From Dehalococcoidia bacterium (GTDB lineage Bacteria > Chloroflexota > Dehalococcoidia > Dehalococcoidales > JAUWYK01): 9,367 nt of DNA. Both the position numbers and the translations under genes were made by a program. The stretch covers positions 1 to 9,367 of the forward strand of contig JAUWYK010000071.1 in the NCBI GenBank assembly GCA_030615865.1. Direction: 5' to 3'. Of this stretch, positions 1 to 5,354 are shown in pieces. The notes beneath the pieces are model-generated. The model was not told where the DNA came from. It saw nothing but the letters and a program-made list of their open reading frames with translations, and searched no databases. Within the stretch, counting starts at the first letter, position 1. Each line of letters begins with the position of its first letter.

Positions 1-217
1 TGCTTCACCACGGACTATGGCTAACCTTAAGCAGAACCCGCAGCTAACGGCAATAATCTTTGACCGCTCAACGCGTAAGGGTTGCCGAATCTGGGGAAAG
101 GCGGAGATTCTGGATAGTGGTGACCTGTTTGATTCCCTATCGGCTGAATTTGCCCCTACGGGGATGAAGGTTAGGCACCTGGTTAAGGTTACAGTGGAAG
201 AGGCGGTTATTTTCTAG
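1..217 (+). CDS. Pyridoxamine 5'-phosphate oxidase-like flavoprotein, C-terminal part (5' end outside window)
   Basis: The reading frame is open from the first bases of the window (codons in phase with position 2) to the TAG at 215-217, so this is the last ~71 codons of a longer gene. An in-frame ATG at 17 exists, but it is preceded by Ala-Ser-Pro-Arg-Thr and followed by ANLKQNPQLTAIIFD. This resembles the internal 'KT-x-NL-x-x-NP' strand-turn of PNPOx-like split-barrel proteins, so I treat that ATG as an internal Met. The later segment RKGCRIWGKAEIL matches the usual 'GxRxxGxAEI' beta strand of this family. Members bind FMN, F420 or heme and reduce small substrates; which one applies here cannot be told from the tail. 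The family call is by recognition of short motifs only. Confidence 0.62.
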   Translation, partial: ASPRTMANLKQNPQLTAIIFDRSTRKGCRIWGKAEILDSGDLFDSLSAEFAPTGMKVRHLVKVTVEEAVIF

Positions 218-246
218 GTTGTCTTAGTTAACTGCTCAAATTAGAA

Positions 247-274
247 AAGACTAGGCTTATGACAGTCTAGTCTT
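247..274. terminator. Hairpin between the flavoprotein and SRPBCC genes, possible weak terminator
   Basis: AAGACTAG (247-254) pairs perfectly with CTAGTCTT (267-274). The stem continues inward by three more pairs, one of them G-U, leaving a ~6-nt loop. On the plus strand it lacks a U tract after the stem; on the minus strand it is followed by TTTTCTAATTT. It may act as a terminator or a 3'-end stabiliser for the flavoprotein transcript. The structure is clear, the role is inferred. Confidence 0.35.
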
Positions 275-327
275 CAACATAATCTTGGTCACGAACTTAA
301 TGAAACTGTGAAAATAGGAAGTGAAAG

Positions 328-786
328 ATGGCTGAATATGATGTCATTGATGAGGCGATAATATATGCAAAACCTGATGTTGTCTACGAAGCACTCCTAG
401 CTGAATATTCCGGTAAGACTAACTGGTGGATGCCGCATTTTGAGGCAAAGCCACACGAGGGAGGTGCTGTGGACCAACCAGGTGCGCTTATCGATCTGAC
501 CGTACATCACAGGGGTACCACCAAATTTACAGTAAAAACTATTGAGACTAAAAAGAACGAGTTATGGCACCTTCAATATGTGGAAGGCGCTTTCCGGGGG
601 GAAGGCACATGGAAACTCGAGGAGGTCAATGGGAATACTAAGGTGAGTTATCGCTGGCGTTGCCGTCCGTCTGGATTGTTGCGAATCTTAGCACCCTTTA
701 TAAATATACCTAAGGGCCACTCGGAGGTAATGAAGGTAGGATTCGCGGGCCTTAATGAATATATTAAAAAGAGCGTTGAATCCTAA
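328..786 (+). CDS. SRPBCC (START/Bet v 1-like) family protein
   Basis: A 152-residue single-domain protein of the size usual for SRPBCC helix-grip proteins. The N-terminus (DVIDEAIIYAKPDVVYEALL) has the typical beta strand followed by 'A-P-x-x-V(Y/F)xAL' helix. The central part alternates strands, with FTVKTIETKK and a GEGTWKLEEV hairpin near residue 95. The C-terminal helix (about residues 125-150) would close the ligand pocket. These proteins bind hydrophobic ligands or act as cyclases; no ligand can be assigned. The ATG at 328 is preceded by AGGAAG (316-321) at 6-base spacing, which supports this start. There is no signal peptide or membrane segment, so it is probably cytoplasmic. It may be read with the upstream flavoprotein gene, but a 110-base gap with a hairpin lies between them. 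Confidence 0.75.
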   Translation: MAEYDVIDEAIIYAKPDVVYEALLAEYSGKTNWWMPHFEAKPHEGGAVDQPGALIDLTVHHRGTTKFTVKTIETKKNELWHLQYVEGAFRGEGTWKLEEVNGNTKVSYRWRCRPSGLLRILAPFINIPKGHSEVMKVGFAGLNEYIKKSVES

Positions 787-850
787 GGGGACGAGAAATA
801 GAAGAATTGACAATAAAGACAGTGCTAACTAGGCTTATTACCAGAATATA

Positions 851-883
851 AAAGAGGTACAGACCTAGAATCTGTACCTCTTT
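851..883. terminator. Strong bidirectional rho-independent terminator
   Basis: AAAGAGGTACAGA (851-863) and TCTGTACCTCTTT (871-883) are perfect 13-bp inverted arms around a 7-nt loop. Read on the minus strand, the stem ends in CTCTTTTATATT, a classical intrinsic terminator 8 bases past the encoded CCA of the tRNA. Read on the plus strand, it ends in CTCTTTCACC, about 65 bases after the SRPBCC stop. It therefore serves convergent transcription from both sides. Confidence 0.85.
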
Positions 884-891
884 CACCGTCT

Positions 892-966
892 TGGTAGCGG
901 GGGTTGGATTCGAACCAACGACCTTTGGGTTATGAGCCCAACGAGCTTCCACTGCTCCACCCCGCG
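892..966 (-). tRNA. Initiator tRNA-fMet (CAT anticodon), CCA encoded
   Basis: The minus strand folds into a full cloverleaf. Acceptor CGCGGGG pairs with CCCCGCT, with the first pair C1.U72 mismatched. The D stem is GAGC/GCTC around a 7-nt loop AGTGGAA. The anticodon stem is TTGGG/CCCAA with loop CTCATAA (anticodon at 934-932). The variable region is AGGTC, and the T stem is GTTGG/CCAAC with loop TTCGAAT. The discriminator is A, followed by a genomically encoded CCA (894-892). Three features mark it as the initiator rather than elongator tRNA-Met: no Watson-Crick pair at 1-72, three consecutive G-C pairs at the base of the anticodon stem, and an A11-U24 pair in the D stem. The 75-nt length includes CCA. 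Confidence 0.96.
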
Positions 967-971
967 CTGAT

Positions 972-1000
972 ATTTTAGTATAACCGCTGATGGGTGTCAA
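972..1000 (-). promoter_or_regulatory. Sigma70-type promoter of the initiator tRNA
   Basis: On the minus strand, a perfect -35 TTGACA (1000-995) and a -10 TAAAAT (977-972, 5 of 6 consensus) are separated by exactly 17 bases. Only 5 bases (ATCAG) lie between the -10 box and C1 of the tRNA, so the expected start is within one or two bases of the mature 5' end. The tRNA is thus likely transcribed on its own, in addition to any read-through from the hydrolase gene upstream. Confidence 0.8.
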
Positions 1001-1026
1001 GGTATTTTTTAATTAGCTTCACCAGG

Positions 1027-1671
1027 TTAGACCTGGCTGAAGCCGGCAACAAAGAATTTGGTTACTTTGTGAGCAACCTCCTCCACCAACCCTTCCCAGA
1101 AGTGGTCAGCCCCAGATATAACCTGGCATTGCTTGGGTTCAGGAATATCCTTGATGTGCTGCCAGAACTGTTGTTGGGGTATGACAAAATCGTTGTCACC
1201 GGCAATGAGAAATTTTGGCTTGGTATATCCCTTTAGTTGTTCCCAGCCAGAGTCTGATAGCGCTGGTGACACCAGTGCCAGTAGATTGACCCGTCCATCT
1301 TGAACGGCAACGGGGAGGGCTACACTGGCACCAAAGGAGTAGCCTGCCAGCCCTATTCTTTTTTGGTCAATATTCGGTGTGGATGAAATGAAGGCTAATG
1401 CTGCCTTAACATCTTCTTGCTCGGCAATGCCCTCTCCGAATGTGCCGCCACTTTTACCTACTCCTCGGAAATTAAACCGAAGAGCAGCAATTGTCTGTTG
1501 AGCTAGCGCTTGGCAAATAGCAAAGACAATATTATTGGACATATTTCCACCATGGAGCGGGTGAGGGTGGCAGACTATAACTGCTGGGAAGTGCTCTGTA
1601 TTCTCTGGGAAATGCCACACCCCTTCCAGCGAAATATCCCCGCAGGGAAATGTAATGTGAACCCTATTCAA
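1027..1671 (-). CDS. Alpha/beta hydrolase, dienelactone-hydrolase-like (COG2945-type)
   Basis: A 214-residue serine hydrolase of the short, lid-less type. Numbered from the chosen TTG start, the nucleophile elbow is GYSFGAS with Ser112. The acid is Asp161 in AGDNDFVIP, and the catalytic His190 is in GADHFW. The N-terminal CHPHPLHGGNMSN stretch supplies the oxyanion-hole region typical of this group, and RFNFRGVGKSGG follows. The substrate is unknown; small esters or acyl groups are plausible. The frame is open up to an ATG at 1863, but that would overlap rarA by 200 bases with low-complexity residues. The TTG at 1671 has GAGGG seven bases before it, and its TTGAATAG overlaps the rarA stop by 8 bases, which suggests translational coupling. 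Residues upstream of this TTG do not look like the family. Confidence 0.85.
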   Translation of the reverse strand: MNRVHITFPCGDISLEGVWHFPENTEHFPAVIVCHPHPLHGGNMSNNIVFAICQALAQQTIAALRFNFRGVGKSGGTFGEGIAEQEDVKAALAFISSTPNIDQKRIGLAGYSFGASVALPVAVQDGRVNLLALVSPALSDSGWEQLKGYTKPKFLIAGDNDFVIPQQQFWQHIKDIPEPKQCQVISGADHFWEGLVEEVAHKVTKFFVAGFSQV

Positions 1672-3025
1672 CCTTTTTCCCTCTTTTAGTTTCTTTTGGT
1701 CTGCCAATGCCTCGCCACCAGGCTTTGAGTCGTGCCGCAACCTGTTTCTCATACCCCTGGGCACTCGGGGTGTAGTACTGTTTGCCCTGTAGAGAATCGG
1801 GTAGGTTTTGTTGCTCAACGAAGTGCTCGGGGTAGTCGTGGGCATATTTATACCCCTTGCCATAGCCCATATCTTCCATTAACGGTGTTACCGCGTTGCG
1901 CAAATGTAGTGGCACCGGCTCACTGGAGCTGTGCTTAATCTCCTCCTGGACTTTGGAGTAAGCCTCATATAGGGAGTTGCTTTTAGGGGCTGTAGCTAGG
2001 TATACTGCCGCCTCAGCTAGAGCTAGGTTGCCTTCAGGCATGCCGATGAAATGGACTGCTTGCTGAGCTGCCATGGCTATTACCAGTGCCTGGGGGTCAG
2101 CCATGCCTATATCCTCTGAGGCAAAGCGAACCAAGCGGCGGGCAATGTAAAGAGGGTCCTCTCCCGCCTCGAGCATCCTTGCCAGCCAGTACAAAGAGGC
2201 ATCCGGGTCGGAGCCTCGCATTGACTTGTGCAGGGCGGAGATAATGTCATAGTGTTGCTCTCCTGCCTTGTCATAACGCAGCGCCCGATGCTGAATGGCG
2301 TCTTCAATAGTAGGCAGTGAAATGCGGCGCTTTCCTTCATCATCGGCTGGCGTAGTCAGGGTGGCTATCTCTAGAGCATTAAGGGCAACCCGGGCATCAC
2401 TGTTTGACATAGTAATAAGATGGCTGAAGGCATCGGGGTCCAGCTCTACTTTTGACGTACCAAGACCCTTTAATGTGTCCCTTAGTGCTCTCAGGATTAT
2501 GATGCGGATTTCATCATTGGTAAGCGGGTTCAGGGTGAGAACGCGGCAGCGGGAGAGGAGGGGGGAGATAACCTCAAAGGAAGGATTTTCGGTGGTAGCG
2601 CCAATGAGGGTTATAGTGCCATCCTCAACGAAGGGCAGAACTGCATCCTGCTGGGCTTTATTGAAGCGATGAATCTCGTCTATAAACAGGATGGTTCTCT
2701 TTTGATACACTTTGCGGCGCTCTATAGCCTCCTCTATTATTCGGCGCAGGTCAGCCACGCCGGCGCTGACAGCGCTTATCGGGCTGAAGTGTGAACTGGT
2801 AGTGTTGGCGATAATAAAAGCCAGGGTAGTTTTGCCGCTGCCCGGCGGACCCCACAGGATGATTGATGGTAGCTGACCGGCTTCAATAGCCTTCCTCAGC
2901 ACACGCCCTTTGCCGATGATATGCTCCTGCCCGACAAAGTCATGGAAGGTAATAGGTCTCATCCTGGTTGCCAGTGGTGCCTCCTGCCCAATCTGTTCCT
3001 GATATTGATGTTCAAACATGTCCAT
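1664..3025 (-). CDS. rarA: Replication-associated recombination protein A (AAA+ ATPase)
   Basis: RarA/MgsA (the Mgs1/WRNIP1 family) is an AAA+ ATPase related to clamp-loader subunits that acts at stalled replication forks with SSB. At 453 residues it is the normal family length. Visible motifs are: an N-terminal RPITFHDFVGQEHIIG; Walker A GPPGSGKTT (59-67); Walker B TILFIDEIH (111-119); sensor 1 IGATTENPSF (141-150); and SPLLSRC with the arginine finger near 159. The C-terminal half holds the helical tetramerisation region, with KSMRGSDPDASLYWLARML, ASEDIGMADPQAL and a proline-rich end. The ATG at 3025 has AAGG about six bases upstream. The gene lies 73 bases after the DUF2779 gene and overlaps the hydrolase gene at its 3' end. 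Its leader and first six codons recur at 4601-4632. Confidence 0.97.
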   Translation of the reverse strand: MDMFEHQYQEQIGQEAPLATRMRPITFHDFVGQEHIIGKGRVLRKAIEAGQLPSIILWGPPGSGKTTLAFIIANTTSSHFSPISAVSAGVADLRRIIEEAIERRKVYQKRTILFIDEIHRFNKAQQDAVLPFVEDGTITLIGATTENPSFEVISPLLSRCRVLTLNPLTNDEIRIIILRALRDTLKGLGTSKVELDPDAFSHLITMSNSDARVALNALEIATLTTPADDEGKRRISLPTIEDAIQHRALRYDKAGEQHYDIISALHKSMRGSDPDASLYWLARMLEAGEDPLYIARRLVRFASEDIGMADPQALVIAMAAQQAVHFIGMPEGNLALAEAAVYLATAPKSNSLYEAYSKVQEEIKHSSSEPVPLHLRNAVTPLMEDMGYGKGYKYAHDYPEHFVEQQNLPDSLQGKQYYTPSAQGYEKQVAARLKAWWRGIGRPKETKRGKKVE

Positions 3026-3074
3026 AATGCACCTTCTTTAAGCTTAGAGTAAGCCTGTTGTTAATTACCTATTC

Positions 3075-3102
3075 ATTTTAAATTATTTTCTGAAAGAGTC
3101 AT
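3075..3102 (-). promoter_or_regulatory. Possible rarA promoter
   Basis: On the minus strand, ATGACT (3102-3097) and TAAAAT (3080-3075) are separated by 16 bases and lie about 50 bases before the rarA ATG, partly inside the end of the DUF2779 gene. The -10 box is good and the -35 box is only moderate. It could give rarA and the hydrolase a transcript independent of the upstream gene. Confidence 0.35.
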
Positions 3103-4544
3103 ACATATTCAGCCAACCGCTGGTGCAACTTAACCATAGCTCGTGTATCTTGTTGGCAATATTCTAAAAGGTTTCTTTTCATTGTTTCGGCTTCTCTACC
3201 CTCATATTTACCAAGCGCTAAATAGGCAAAAGCCGCCATTGCTGAGTCACCATCTGCAATTTCCAGATTATCATATGACACCTCAGGCACTAGAACAGGA
3301 GCGGTCACCTTTATTGATGCGCTTCCGTGAAACTCCGGGTGGTAAAAATTCTTTTGAATGATTGCTACGAGGTCTATCATCCGACCTGCCAAGGAGTTCA
3401 GTTTTTCTGAAAGGTCGGGATATAATCCTCCCAGGTTGTTAATAACAGCCTTTTCAAAAGTGGAATAAATAATGATACTGCCCTCTTCTCCGAGGTCGTT
3501 GATTAAATTCTCGGCGAGTTCTCTTCTGCAGTCCTTACTCGGGTCAGCTAAATACTCTAAGTGGTCGATGATAAGTCCGACATCGGAGCACTTATGTATG
3601 GAGTATTGTGTTGGAATCTGAGTATACGGCGCCATATCGGGATATAACGGTATGGCTGTCATAACAGTTTCAAAATCCAGATAATAGGCAGGCCATGAAA
3701 TAGACCTTAATTCGCTTTTGAGCCCATCTCCAACGAATGGACTCTTTGTCAGTACACAATCCCTCACTCTGGCTTGGTTTTCAGTTAAGGGAAATCCATC
3801 TGGGATAGCCTCGATACAAACGATACCCGATTCTGTTAATTCGTCGAATTTGGATTGGCTTAGTCGTGGAATGTTGAATATATGGTTATCGATATCTTTC
3901 CCCAGGCACTCCTTGAAAAGCTCGCATTTGCGGCATTCAAATAGAAGTTGGGGCTCTGGCTTTACCGGTGCTCTGGTTATTTTCTCGATTTGTTGCCAGA
4001 GAGGTTTGAATTCCTCAACTCGCTCCAGGACTTCGTCTGTGTGGTCTATTTCCACGAAAAGTTTTTCGTTTTCCATTCCTAACCGAAAATCCTTGGATAC
4101 TAATATTAGCCAGACATCAGAGATATTAAAACCACTTCGGTCAATAACCATCGCCGTATACGCCATGTCATCTATAAATTCCTCTTTGTCATTCACACCG
4201 GATTTTACTTCAAACACGCGCCAGCTATCACCTTTCCGCTTCAATATGTCGGCTCTAGTCACCAACCCGTCAATAAGGAAGGCACCTTCAAAGATTATCG
4301 GAACACTCGGGTCATCCATCAAACTCTTTGTTTTCTTTGAAGCCGACACTAAATCCATATTATCTATTAACAAGCCGTCAGGGTAGAGTCCTCTTGCCCT
4401 CTTTCCAATCTTGATTCCTTGCTCTATCCGAAATCTCTCGCCCAGGGTCAGTTCTGCCTCGGCAATTTCCCCAGACCTTGACAGCCATCCTAATGTGGGG
4501 CATACAAGGACATTCAAGAATATTTGCTTTGATACGCTCTTCAC
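3099..4544 (-). CDS. DUF2779 protein: Cas4/RecB-like nuclease fused to a DEDD-type exonuclease domain
   Basis: This is a 481-residue two-domain protein. The N-terminal half (about 1-215) carries PD-(D/E)XK nuclease marks: Glu86 in FEGAF, Asp99 in RADIL, Glu112-Val-Lys114 in FEVKSG, and an aromatic after it (DDMAYT). It also carries four cysteines spaced as in Cas4/AddB iron-sulfur nucleases, Cys15 near the N-terminus and Cys204, Cys207 and Cys213 in CRKCELFKEC. The C-terminal half (about 285-481) is the DUF2779 region, with YYLDFET (Asp290, Glu292), YTQIPTQYSIH, IIIYSTFEKAVI, MIDL (Asp391) and YCQQDTRAMVKLH (Asp466). This order fits a DEDD 3'-5' exonuclease fold. The start is a GTG at 4544 with AAGGAG eight bases upstream. 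The biological role is unknown; DNA or RNA processing is inferred from the folds. A 14-codon mini-ORF ends 29 bases before its start. Confidence 0.83.
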   Translation of the reverse strand: MKSVSKQIFLNVLVCPTLGWLSRSGEIAEAELTLGERFRIEQGIKIGKRARGLYPDGLLIDNMDLVSASKKTKSLMDDPSVPIIFEGAFLIDGLVTRADILKRKGDSWRVFEVKSGVNDKEEFIDDMAYTAMVIDRSGFNISDVWLILVSKDFRLGMENEKLFVEIDHTDEVLERVEEFKPLWQQIEKITRAPVKPEPQLLFECRKCELFKECLGKDIDNHIFNIPRLSQSKFDELTESGIVCIEAIPDGFPLTENQARVRDCVLTKSPFVGDGLKSELRSISWPAYYLDFETVMTAIPLYPDMAPYTQIPTQYSIHKCSDVGLIIDHLEYLADPSKDCRRELAENLINDLGEEGSIIIYSTFEKAVINNLGGLYPDLSEKLNSLAGRMIDLVAIIQKNFYHPEFHGSASIKVTAPVLVPEVSYDNLEIADGDSAMAAFAYLALGKYEGREAETMKRNLLEYCQQDTRAMVKLHQRLAEYV

Positions 4545-4573
4545 AGACTATTCTCCTTGAAGGAGCATAGTAG

Positions 4574-4618
4574 TCATTTGTATCTTTTCACCTCAAATCT
4601 ATGTTCAAACATATCCAT
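4574..4618 (-). other. 14-codon chimeric mini-ORF (rarA start joined to AMMECR1 end)
   Basis: On the minus strand the ATG at 4618 opens a frame encoding [14 protein letters not shown], ended by TGA at 4576-4574. It is preceded by AAAGAAGG at good spacing. Bases 4632-4601 match the rarA leader and first six codons (3039-3008) at 29 of 32 positions. One mismatch lies in a codon (GAT for GAC, synonymous). The remaining codons give RFEVKRYK, identical to the last eight residues of the Memo/AMMECR1 fusion at 6238-6261. It is either the scar of a deletion or recombination between two genes, or a leader peptide for the DUF2779 gene 29 bases downstream. Expression is unproven. Confidence 0.5.
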
Positions 4619-4660
4619 GATGCGCCTTCTTTAGGTTACTGCAAATCTTGTATTTTATCT

Positions 4661-4690
4661 ACCTCACCCCCTGTGTCCCCCTCTCCTTCA
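4661..4690. repeat. Relic of the palindromic element end found at 8646-8677
   Basis: ACCTCACCCC followed by CTGTGTCCCCCTCTCCTTCA closely follows the left end of the 8646-8834 element (ACCCTCACCCCC, TTTAGCCCCCTCTCCCTC). Only one end is present, with no matching inverted arm. It sits between the mini-ORF and the BrnT promoter. Resemblance in C-rich sequence can arise by chance, so this is a moderate call. Confidence 0.4.
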
Positions 4691-4769
4691 AAGTAGGATC
4701 GTGCAAAATATTATGTAATCAAGTAAAGTATAGCGCAAGAAGATGTAGGTGTCCACAGTAAGCAACCTG

Positions 4770-4804
4770 TTGACACAAGAGTCAGAGCGTGTTAACCTAG
4801 TTAA
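4770..4804 (+). promoter_or_regulatory. Candidate promoter and operator of the BrnT/BrnA-like pair
   Basis: A perfect -35 TTGACA (4770-4775) stands 17 bases before TAACCT (4793-4798, a weak -10). The inverted repeat TTAAC-CTA-GTTAA (4792-4804) lies over the -10 box. BrnTA operons are known to be autorepressed by BrnA or by the complex, so a dyad at this place is a reasonable operator. Neither element is proven. Confidence 0.45.
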
Positions 4805-4822
4805 AAAGGGAACATAGCAGAT

Positions 4823-5083
4823 TTGAGATGGCATGGCTTTGATTGGGATGAAGGGAATCGAGACAAAAATCTGCGCTTGCACGGAGTTACTGACAATGAG
4901 GCCGAACAGATTTTCTATAACAGCCCCAAAGTGTATCGGAAAAGTAACAGGCTATTGGCCCATGGCCGAACATACGCCGGACGATATTTGTTCGTGGTGT
5001 TCGTGCTTCGTCATGGCTTAATAAGAGTGATTAGTGCACGAGAAATGACTGCAAGGGAACGCAGATTTTATAGGAGAAAATGA
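4823..5083 (+). CDS. brnT: BrnT-family ribonuclease toxin
   Basis: An 86-residue RelE-fold toxin of the BrnT family, which cleaves RNA and stops translation until neutralised by BrnA. The diagnostic N-terminal FDWDEGNRDKNLRLHGV (6-22) with NEAEQIF (25-31) is present. So are the core strand GRYLFVVFVLR (53-63) and the C-terminal IRVISAREMTARERRFY (67-83), in which the Arg/Glu-rich motif is the conserved active-site region. Length is normal. No ATG is available in frame; the TTG at 4823 gives the family N-terminus, but the nearest Shine-Dalgarno-like AAGGG is 12 bases away. Translation initiation may therefore be weak. The stop is one base before the ATG of the antitoxin, whose ribosome site lies inside the toxin's last codons. 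Confidence 0.88.
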   Translation: MRWHGFDWDEGNRDKNLRLHGVTDNEAEQIFYNSPKVYRKSNRLLAHGRTYAGRYLFVVFVLRHGLIRVISAREMTARERRFYRRK

Positions 5084-5084
5084 A

Positions 5085-5354
5085 ATGATAGAAATACCAA
5101 GATTCAAAAGCGAGGACGAAGAACGCGATTTTTGGGCAACACATGATAGTGTCGGTTTCCTAGAAGGGGCGGAGCAAGTGAACTTGGAGTATGCAGGGAG
5201 AGAGCGTGAGTTTATCTTGATGCCGTCAGCCGAGTCTGAGCCTTTTCACACGGGTTCCATAAATCGGATTTTCAAAAAGAAGTGGGGGGATACGGTCAAA
5301 GTGGGTAGCTACGGCGCGGCATCGGGTGCAACCCCCGGAATAGAAATACGTTGA
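5085..5354 (+). CDS. BrnA-like (CopG-type) antitoxin with an atypical C-terminus
   Basis: An 89-residue protein directly after brnT, with AGGAG (5072-5076) eight bases before the ATG. The first ~30 residues (IPRFKSEDEERDFWATHDSVGFLEGAEQV) match the N-terminal toxin-binding segment of BrnA/CopG-type antitoxins ('IPxFKSExEExxFWxTHDSxxFL'). After that, the expected 'ISLRLPxxLLxxLKxxAxxxGxxYQxLIxxxL' ribbon-helix-helix part is not visible. Instead the chain reads NLEYAGREREFILMP and ends in a Gly/Ala-rich tail. None of the three plus-strand frames over 5185-5300 restores the canonical part, so a simple frameshift does not explain it. The last 46 bases overlap the convergent DUF6941 gene. It may be a truncated antitoxin, a variant with a different regulatory half, or a degraded gene. 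Confidence 0.65.
   Translation: MIEIPRFKSEDEERDFWATHDSVGFLEGAEQVNLEYAGREREFILMPSAESEPFHTGSINRIFKKKWGDTVKVGSYGAASGATPGIEIR

Noticed and set aside
807..835. Possible plus-strand promoter TTGACA - 17 bases - TAGGCT before the 851 terminator
   Set aside because: The -10 box is poor (3 of 6), and a transcript would end at once in the terminator. A small RNA here is possible but not supported.
250..838. Shared CTAGGCTTAT at 251-260 and 829-838
   Set aside because: A 10-base match in AT-rich intergenic DNA is likely chance; the flanks do not match.
764..1000. Minus-strand open frame encoding a 78-residue protein over the tRNA
   Set aside because: Its core (WAHNPKVVGSNPTPATK) is the well-known translation of a tRNA T-arm and anticodon region. 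It is a tRNA artefact, not a protein.
1022..1036. CCAGG/CCTGG hairpin around the hydrolase stop codon as a terminator
   Set aside because: The stem is only 5 bp and is followed on the minus strand by an A-rich, not U-rich, stretch.
2295..2672. Plus-strand open frame of 125 codons inside rarA
   Set aside because: It is antisense to the AAA+ core of rarA and has biased shadow composition.
3718..4386. Long plus-strand open frame (222 codons)
   Set aside because: It lies antisense to the DUF2779 gene, is rich in Ser/Thr/Arg, and shows no family features; it is a shadow of the real gene.
4552..4565. CTCCTT/AAGGAG dyad at the DUF2779 ribosome site as a sequestering switch
   Set aside because: The arms are separated by a single base, so only a 4-bp stem could form; too weak to claim regulation.
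4688..4882. Minus-strand open frame upstream of the toxin
   Set aside because: It overlaps the toxin start and promoter on the opposite strand, with no ribosome site or recognisable domain.
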